This document shows positions 57,895-64,000 of a stretch of 64,000 nucleotides of DNA, one piece after another; the first letter of the stretch is position 1; each line of letters opens with the position of its first letter. The notes under the pieces are model-generated. The model was not told where the DNA came from and searched no databases. It saw only the letters and a program-made list of their open reading frames with translations. Source of the stretch: Roseburia inulinivorans DSM 16841 (lineage in GTDB: Bacteria; Bacillota; Clostridia; Lachnospirales; Lachnospiraceae). The DNA lies in the NCBI RefSeq assembly GCF_000174195.1, contig NZ_ACFY01000096.1:1-64000 (forward strand). The letters run 5' to 3'. The translations under genes and the position numbers were made by a program.

Positions 57895-58833
57895 TCATTT
57901 TTTGAAATTAATTCGTTCCTCTTCGATAACTAATGGTCGATTCATAACTCTTTGATTAATACTTAAAACATATTCTCCAATAAAACCAAGGAAAAATAGT
58001 TGTACAGAACCCAAGAAAAACATTCCAATTAAGACAGGTGCCATTCCAGCAGCAAACGTATCCCATAGAACAAGTTTCATTATAAGATAAATCAAACCAA
58101 TTACTGCACTGATTGCTCCACATCCCATTCCAAGAAATGTTGCCATTCTCAAGCCAATCTTTGTATAAGAAGTAAAGCTAAGCATTGCTGCATCATATAA
58201 CCGCAAGAAATTATTATGTGTCTTTCCTGCTCTTCTTTCCGGCTGTTCATAAGGAATCTCTTTCCTCTTATATCCAAGTTCTGCCACAATCCCACGCAGG
58301 AATGGAGTTGGATCTTTTAAATCTCTCAATACCTGTATAAAATCTTTATCATAAAGACCTGAACCTGTAAAATGTTCGATTTGTTCAACATCCGAAAACT
58401 TTTTAATCATTTTGTAATATACGCTACGCAAATGATACATAATAGGATTTTCTTTACTGCTTGTCTTTATTCCAATAACAATTTTATATCCTTGCTCCCA
58501 GGCTTCAAGATACTGTGGTATCAATTCTACAGGATCCTGAAAATCGCATACCATACTAATTGTGCAATCACCTGTTGTCTGCAACATTCCATAATAAGGT
58601 GAGTTGAATTGTCCAAAATTCTTTGCATTAAAAATAGCTTTTATATGTTCGTTATTTTTGCAGATTTCTCTCAAAATAGGTCTTGTCTGATCCGAGGAAT
58701 CATTATCGATAAATAATAATTCATAATCATACTGTGTTAACTGCTTCTCAAATAAATCAACAATTGCCTCGCTCATCGGCCTTACATTTTCCTGTTCATT
58801 ATAGCAAGGAATTAATATACTAACTTTTTTCAT
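57895..58833 (-). CDS. GT2 glycosyltransferase, GtrB-like
   Basis: 312 residues. SILIPCYNEQENVRPMSEAI, CDFQDPVELIPQY, and two C-terminal helices, as in other polyprenyl-phosphate sugar synthases. Third GtrB-type enzyme in the window. It precedes two GT-C-type genes, which would use its product outside the cell. Sugar unknown. Confidence 0.92.
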   Translation of the reverse strand: MKKVSILIPCYNEQENVRPMSEAIVDLFEKQLTQYDYELLFIDNDSSDQTRPILREICKNNEHIKAIFNAKNFGQFNSPYYGMLQTTGDCTISMVCDFQDPVELIPQYLEAWEQGYKIVIGIKTSSKENPIMYHLRSVYYKMIKKFSDVEQIEHFTGSGLYDKDFIQVLRDLKDPTPFLRGIVAELGYKRKEIPYEQPERRAGKTHNNFLRLYDAAMLSFTSYTKIGLRMATFLGMGCGAISAVIGLIYLIMKLVLWDTFAAGMAPVLIGMFFLGSVQLFFLGFIGEYVLSINQRVMNRPLVIEEERINFKK

Positions 58834-58837
58834 AATA

Positions 58838-59755
58838 TTATCTACCTTTATACCATTCTATTGTCTCTTTAATTCCTTCTTCAAAAGAATATTGCGGTAT
58901 AAAACCTGTATCATTTGTCAAATCAGAAATATCTGCACACAAATGCATCACCTGTTTGGGAGCATATGCAATTTCACCAAAACCTAACGGCAGCTCTGTT
59001 GAAATTGAATCTCTAAGAACCTTAACATACTCTGCCAAACATCTTGTTTTTCCACTTCCTATGCAATAAACTTTTCCAGATACTCCTTTTTCTCCTAAAA
59101 GATACATCGCATAACCTGCATCCTTAGAATATAAATAATCCCATTGTTGCTCGCCTTTTGTAAGTGCAGGTTTTTCACCTCTTAGTAATTTCCCAATAGA
59201 AGACATAATCATTGTGTTCTCACCATCATATGGTCCATATATGCTCAATATTCTTGTCCATATATGTTCTATTTGCTTCTGCTCACACAATATTCGACTC
59301 ATTTGCCCTGCACACAATTTTGCTATACCATATCCATTTTCCGGGAATACTGGTGTTGATGCACTCAATACTCCTTCAACTCTTCCATATTCAGCCTGTG
59401 AACCAGCACCTACAAATTTCTTACATCCGATTCTTGACGCAAGTTCTACCGCATCCAATGTATATTGTATATTCTGGAGTTGTCCTTGCATGTTATTTCT
59501 TGAATTTCCAAAGGTTCCATCCCATCCAAGATGATAAAAAACATCATAATTCTTACCATCCAAATAATTTGGAACTTTATCTAGTTCATTCAAATTCAAT
59601 TTCAATTTTGTAACCAATGGATGCGTTGGAATATTATCAGTTCTTTTCGAATCTGGTCTTACAATTGCCAAGACCTCTATTCCATTACTTATTAAATGCT
59701 CTATTAAAGCTGTTCCTATTGAACCTGTAGGTCCGGTTATCACAGCACTTTTCAT
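58838..59755 (-). CDS. NAD(P)-dependent sugar epimerase/reductase (RfbJ-like)
   Basis: 305 residues, short-chain dehydrogenase of the extended type: ITGPTGSIGTALIEHL (dinucleotide motif), AGSQAEYG and YGIAKLCAG with the Tyr/Lys pair. Closest in form to CDP-abequose-type synthases and the reductases of 3,6-dideoxyhexose and yersiniose pathways, which fits the RfbH end at the right edge. It sits just before the GtrB-like gene and after the TPP enzyme. Confidence 0.82.
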   Translation of the reverse strand: MKSAVITGPTGSIGTALIEHLISNGIEVLAIVRPDSKRTDNIPTHPLVTKLKLNLNELDKVPNYLDGKNYDVFYHLGWDGTFGNSRNNMQGQLQNIQYTLDAVELASRIGCKKFVGAGSQAEYGRVEGVLSASTPVFPENGYGIAKLCAGQMSRILCEQKQIEHIWTRILSIYGPYDGENTMIMSSIGKLLRGEKPALTKGEQQWDYLYSKDAGYAMYLLGEKGVSGKVYCIGSGKTRCLAEYVKVLRDSISTELPLGFGEIAYAPKQVMHLCADISDLTNDTGFIPQYSFEEGIKETIEWYKGR

Positions 59756-59776
59756 ATGTACTTCTCCCTTAAAAGA

Positions 59777-61597
59777 TTATTCTTCTTTTATCATTGTAGC
59801 TTCTGATTTAATCTTCTCAAATTCCTCTCTGTCTAAAAAAGGAGCCATATCATCAAGTGATGGTGATGTAATTCTTCCATCCGGAAGCACCTTTGATGAT
59901 GACTTTGGAGCAAAATTCTGACTTGGATCTACTATCGCTTCACAAATACATGCTCCTTCGCAATTAAGTGCCTCTTCTAACACCTGACTGCAGTTTTCTT
60001 CATTATCTAAAACGTAATACTTCATTCCAAATGCCTGTGCTAAAACTTTAAAATCTGGGAATCCTACTCCACTCTTTTCATCTATACCTATAAACGGTGG
60101 CTGGAACAAGTTTGTCTGAGTCTGTCTGATTGAATGATATCCATTATTATTTAAAAGTATTATTTTAATATCTAAGTTATTTTGTACAATGGTCGCAAGC
60201 TCTTGCACATTCATCATGATGCTTCCATCACCATCAATGCAAATTGTTCTTCTGGAATTATCGGAAACCGCAACACCTAATGCAGCCGGAAGGCCATAAC
60301 CCATTGCAGCACAGCCTGAATTGGTAAACATTCTCTGTCCCTGTTTAATCTTTCCTGCCTGGAAAGTTATAACACATGCACTGCCATTTCCGCAAATAAT
60401 CCGATCATTATTATTTAAATGATCAAACAGCTTATCCATAAAGATATATGGATTAATTACACCGCCATCGTTTCTATGGTATTCTTTACAAGCTGCCGGA
60501 TACTCTTTCATAAGATTCTGACACCATACCAACCATTTCTTATGCTTTGTTTCTGCATTATAATCAGAATCCAGCATCTTAGATATTAAATCCTTTACAT
60601 CCGCATTTACTGGCATATCCGGACGAATTGTTGGTTTTACAAGTTCTCTTGGGTCGATATCTACAATAATTTTATATGCATTCTTTGCAAAATCATAATG
60701 ATTATATCCAATCATTCTAATATTCAGTCTGCAACCTAAACTCAAAAGCAAATCACAATTTTGAATTGCAAAATTTCCTGGTCTGGTGCCAACTGTTCCC
60801 GGCATTCCTGCAAAGTATGGACTATCTGCTGCCAATACATCATTTGCATTCCAAGCAGTTACCACTGGAATCTGTAATTTGTCTAATAATTTAAGTAACA
60901 GTTCTTCTGCTCCACCCAAACGAATTCCTGTACCAACTAAAATTAATGGTGCTTTTGCTTTTTTGATTTTTTCCAAAATAGTATCTACAACTTCAAGTTT
61001 AACTTCAGGCACTTGCCATGGTTTTTCCTCTGCAGGGTTAAAGTGAATTAACTCTTCAGTTTCAATCATTGCCCCCTGAACATCAAGTGGTACGTCAATC
61101 CATACTGGACCACCTCTTCCATTTAATGCGAGATAAAGTGCCTTCTCCATATGATAAGCAACCTCTTTTGGGTTAGTCAGCATTACTGCATACTTTGTCA
61201 TATTTGATACAGAATTAATTATGTCAAACTCCTGATCTCCAAGTTGTCTAAGTCCCAATTCCTGGCATGACCATGTTGTTGTTTCTCTTTTTACCTGACC
61301 CGAGATTACAAACATTGGGATTGAATCTAACCATCCTCCCATTACGCCCGTAATTGCATTTGTTCCACCTGGTCCGCTAGTAACACATACAGCTGCAAGC
61401 TTTCCAGTCATTCTTGTATAGCCTTCCGCTGCTATTGAGCACGCCTGTTCATGATGGTTAAACACACAATGCATTCCCTCCTGATGACCAATTGCATCAT
61501 CCAAATGCATTGCTCCTCCTCCAGTTACCATGAAACAATCTGTAATTCCATTATCTACCAAAAACTGTGATATGAATTTAGCTACTTTAATCTTCAT
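59777..61597 (-). CDS. Thiamine-diphosphate-dependent enzyme, acetolactate-synthase-like
   Basis: 606 residues in the three-domain layout of the acetolactate synthase family: GGGAMHLDDAIG and FNHHEQACSIAAEGY (catalytic Glu), and GDGSIMMNVQEL to LNNNGYHS (TPP/Mg). Beside RfbH-like and epimerase genes a YerE-like role (adding a two-carbon unit from pyruvate to a CDP-4-keto-deoxysugar) is likely, but the HMGL-like aldolase nearby leaves other keto-acid chemistry open. Confidence 0.85.
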   Translation of the reverse strand: MKIKVAKFISQFLVDNGITDCFMVTGGGAMHLDDAIGHQEGMHCVFNHHEQACSIAAEGYTRMTGKLAAVCVTSGPGGTNAITGVMGGWLDSIPMFVISGQVKRETTTWSCQELGLRQLGDQEFDIINSVSNMTKYAVMLTNPKEVAYHMEKALYLALNGRGGPVWIDVPLDVQGAMIETEELIHFNPAEEKPWQVPEVKLEVVDTILEKIKKAKAPLILVGTGIRLGGAEELLLKLLDKLQIPVVTAWNANDVLAADSPYFAGMPGTVGTRPGNFAIQNCDLLLSLGCRLNIRMIGYNHYDFAKNAYKIIVDIDPRELVKPTIRPDMPVNADVKDLISKMLDSDYNAETKHKKWLVWCQNLMKEYPAACKEYHRNDGGVINPYIFMDKLFDHLNNNDRIICGNGSACVITFQAGKIKQGQRMFTNSGCAAMGYGLPAALGVAVSDNSRRTICIDGDGSIMMNVQELATIVQNNLDIKIILLNNNGYHSIRQTQTNLFQPPFIGIDEKSGVGFPDFKVLAQAFGMKYYVLDNEENCSQVLEEALNCEGACICEAIVDPSQNFAPKSSSKVLPDGRITSPSLDDMAPFLDREEFEKIKSEATMIKEE

Positions 61598-61600
61598 ATT

Positions 61601-62263
61601 TTACTTATCTCCTACTAAAAGTGAAACTAACTCCTGTGTGCTATCTGCACTTCCAACATTTTTATACTTACAAATATCTTCTTTTTTGCTGAAACCAAAG
61701 CCATAAGTTACACCTATAAATTGTGTTCCTATTTCTTGTGCTCCTATTGCATCATTGTCACTATCCCCGATCATAATTGCATTGGAAAAATCTTTCACGC
61801 CACAATCTTTCAACGCAAGTTCTATGATATCTCTCTTTTTTAGCTTATTTTCGTGATCTGCTCCATAAATAATATCTGTATATTTATCAAAACCAAAGTG
61901 ATGCATAATCTTTGTAGCATAATCCTGTCGTTTATATGTTGCAATTGCAACTTTTTTACCTTCTTTTATTAATGCCTCAAAAACACTATATATTCCTTCA
62001 TATGGCACTGCCTTTAAAAGATCAACATCTTTGTATTGATTTCTAAATGTAGTAGCCAACTCTTGTAATATATCTCCTTTGAGTCCATATACCTTAGAAA
62101 AGGAATTCTGAATCGGAGGACCTATAAAAGTTTTTAGTACTTCTTCATCTACCTCTGGAAGATTATGTTCTTTTATTGTATATTTCACTGATGCCAACAC
62201 ACCTTCTGATGTGTCAAGTAATGTGCCATCTACATCAAATACAACCACATCAAAATGCTGCAC
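61601..62263 (-). CDS. HAD-family phosphatase
   Basis: 220 residues. FDVDGTLLDTSEG (nucleophile Asp), ATYKRQDYA (motif II/III region) and MIGDSDNDAIGA (motif IV). Phosphoglycolate-phosphatase-like subtype. Position between the aldolase and TPP genes suggests it dephosphorylates an intermediate of the same sugar or keto-acid pathway. Confidence 0.88.
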   Translation of the reverse strand: MQHFDVVVFDVDGTLLDTSEGVLASVKYTIKEHNLPEVDEEVLKTFIGPPIQNSFSKVYGLKGDILQELATTFRNQYKDVDLLKAVPYEGIYSVFEALIKEGKKVAIATYKRQDYATKIMHHFGFDKYTDIIYGADHENKLKKRDIIELALKDCGVKDFSNAIMIGDSDNDAIGAQEIGTQFIGVTYGFGFSKKEDICKYKNVGSADSTQELVSLLVGDK

Positions 62264-62299
62264 TGTTTACATCCTCCACTTGATCATATAATGAAAAGG

Positions 62300-63879
62300 T
62301 CAAAAATTAATGTTCATCGTTCTACGATATTCATAAATTGACTCTCTCATATGCTGATTTAAATTCGAAGCTTCCTTTTTAACAAAATAGTATTCCATCT
62401 CCGGATTTAAATAATTATCTTCTTTTTCTGAATACCCGTCAAAACCAGCACATGTCACACTGACAATACCAATTTCATCTAACAATTTTATCATCATTAA
62501 AAATGAGCTATCTTTAATTTTTTGATTATTTTCAAGAAGCGGTGCCCGATTAATATGATATTCGAACTTTCCATTTCTACATTCTACATTCGTTGTCGCA
62601 ATAATGGTAACATTTTTGTTTTTTCTTTTTCCATAACGGTTACTAGCTGCCGATATCTCTTAACATTAGTCACAAATACACTATCTACATCAATCGATTC
62701 CGGTATATAGTTTATTGAAATCACATATGGATTTTCTTCTTTTATATACTTCTCAATTTTTTCTGACTGTAAACCAATATTTTTTCCAGGTCCAACAAGC
62801 AGTATAGAACGATTTTTCAATATTTCCTTTAGTTTTTGTTTATCAGCTTCATCACAACAGTTTGTTGACATATAAGACGTATATAATTCATCTGCACTTT
62901 TTTTATCATATAATAACTTTTTCGGAACAGGTTCAATTTCTGATAAAATGTCATTCAGTTTAGAAATGGACAGATTTTCCTTTTTCTCATAATATGACAG
63001 ATAACTCGGATGACATTTATTCAATGCACACAAATAAAAGAACATCTTGTATCCCCAAGGAGACTGTTCAAAAAAATCCATTATGCTTTCTTCAACAGAC
63101 TCGAGCATTGCATTAATCTGATAATTTTTATTAAAATCCTCATTTAATGACATTGCTAGAAGCTCGATTGGTGCATTTCCGGCACTTTTTCCCATACCAA
63201 ATAATGTTCCATCTACAACAATGTCATGCTTTTTATTTGGTTTGCTAACAAATGCAAGTGCATTAGCATACGCTAGCTGAAAATTATTATGTGCATGAAA
63301 TCCTATTTGCACTTCTGGGTATACATATTCATCGAGTATTTCATAATACTCTAACAAAGTATTTGGTTTCAATAATCCATATGTGTCCACCATTGAGACA
63401 GCATATGGCTTAACATCATTTACAAGTTCAATTAATTCTAACATTGACTCTTTTGTGTATGTTGTTACTGAAACAAGCTGTGCAAATACCTTATATCCCA
63501 ATTTTTTAATCTGCCGGCAATATTCCATTGCTTCTTTCATAAGATGCTCTTTAAAAATAACTCTAATACCATCTAAAAAGCTATCACAACAAGGTTGTAT
63601 ATTCGATATATCACATGTTCCATAATCTATCATACCTACAACCATTACATTTTTGTGTTCAACGTCTTTCCATATTTTCTCAGCACACGCTGTATTAGGC
63701 ATGATGCTCCTGTCAATATCAAAAGGTCTTCTGTCATCCAAAAATCCAATCTCAATAATATCAACATTTGCATCCACTAATCTTTCAAATATTCCAACTA
63801 AATTATCATGACCAAATTTCCAGTCATTTACATATCCGCCATCACGTAATGTACAATCCAAAAGTCTGATGTTGCTCAT
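62300..63879 (-). pseudogene. HMGL-type aldolase-like protein, frameshifted
   Basis: About 525 residues over two frames. First frame: LLDCTLRDGGYVNDW with the metal-site start of the HMGL/DRE-TIM family and IGFHAHNNFQLA (His-x-His), then a C-terminal extension with ILLVGPGKNIG. An A5 run near 62610 (A6 expected) breaks it; corrected reading continues as NVTIIATTNVECRNG to the stop at 62300. The group includes 4-hydroxy-2-oxovalerate aldolase and citramalate synthase relatives found in glycan loci. Reaction unknown. Confidence 0.75.
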
Positions 63880-63906
63880 TTTTGTTTCCTTCCAATCGTT
63901 AGCCTT

Positions 63907-64000
63907 TTACTGATTAACTGCTTCCTTTATTACCTTAGCCATATAATCAATTTTTTCATCTGTCATTCCTGGATATACTCCAACCCAGAATGTATGAGAC
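63907..64000 (-). CDS. C-terminus of an RfbH-like (DegT/DnrJ) CDP-4-keto-6-deoxyglucose 3-dehydrase
   Basis: Partial; the 5' end lies beyond the window. The visible 30 residues read SHTFWVGVYPGMTDEKIDYM and end at TAA; this closing motif matches RfbH/LPS-type DegT enzymes. RfbH removes the C3 hydroxyl of CDP-4-keto-6-deoxyglucose using PLP and an iron-sulphur reductase. It is the first visible gene of the CDP-sugar operon. Confidence 0.7.
   Translation of the reverse strand, partial: SHTFWVGVYPGMTDEKIDYMAKVIKEAVNQ

Noticed and set aside
1..64000. CRISPR arrays, tRNA or rRNA genes
   Set aside because: No regularly spaced repeats apart from the htrA coding repeats, and no tRNA or rRNA sequence recognised.

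Overview
The window looks like a large cell-surface polysaccharide island from a low-GC Gram-positive gut Clostridia, most likely a Lachnospiraceae member. This rests on AT-rich intergenic DNA, strong GGAGG-type ribosome sites, SigA-like promoters, LCP, DUF3048 and DUF6056 proteins, a Firmicutes-type HtrA, and an AAA-ATPase/PD-(D/E)XK gene of the kind common in that family. I saw no rRNA, tRNA or CRISPR array. The genus is not certain.

Layout. 0-2 kb: a membrane-anchored HtrA protease with an Asn/Gln/Gly/Tyr-rich head. 2-12.3 kb (minus strand): a glycan operon with a DUF6056 membrane protein, several GT2 glycosyltransferases, an LCP ligase and an undecaprenyl-phosphate sugar transferase, plus a DUF3048 lipoprotein. 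12.3-19.6 kb (minus): a complete 2-aminoethylphosphonate (AEP) pathway (PEP mutase fused to a CTP:phosphonate cytidylyltransferase, phosphonopyruvate decarboxylase, AEP transaminase), an FrhB-type flavoprotein with a detached ferredoxin, a small membrane protein and a striking YidC-TagF fusion, all behind one good promoter. 19.7-23.6 kb: a NERD-like protein, a short exported peptide convergent with an RRNPP-type regulator interrupted by a stop codon, and an AAA ATPase. 23.7-25.5 kb: a decayed amino-acid/choline-type permease and an HTH-LicC cytidylyltransferase. 25.6-40.5 kb: two mirror-image modules of sulfatase-fold (LTA-synthase-like) membrane enzymes, MBOAT acyltransferases and SGNH proteins firing from divergent promoters, ending in a GtrII-like protein. 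40.6-47.9 kb: a GtrB-like enzyme, a Wzy-like polymerase, LicD, two glycosyltransferases, a DUF6236 protein, a VanY relic and GtrA. 47.9-53.9 kb: a two-gene operon encoding an archaeo-eukaryotic primase fused to a reverse transcriptase, plus a 1041-residue partner of unknown function, preceded by about 360 bp of non-coding DNA packed with long palindromes. 53.9-64 kb (minus): GT-C glycosyltransferases, a GtrB-like enzyme and a CDP-deoxysugar set (RfbH end, aldolase-like, HAD, TPP enzyme, epimerase).

How they work together. The genes fit assembly of an undecaprenyl-linked surface glycan that is polymerised, O-acylated, and decorated with phospho-substituents (AEP via CMP-AEP; phosphocholine or a similar group via LicC/LicD; possibly phosphoglycerol-like groups via the sulfatase-fold enzymes), then attached by LCP. 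The primase-RT operon is the best candidate for an undescribed system; I infer a defence role, but the sequence does not prove it.

Caution. Six genes (DUF6056, the 31-33 kb sulfatase, two GT-C genes, the aldolase, the permease) are broken at short A/T homopolymers, mostly as if one base were missing. Many of these may be sequencing or assembly errors rather than real pseudogenes. Two lesions are clearly not of this type: the internal deletions in the permease and VanY relics, and the in-frame TAA in the RRNPP regulator.
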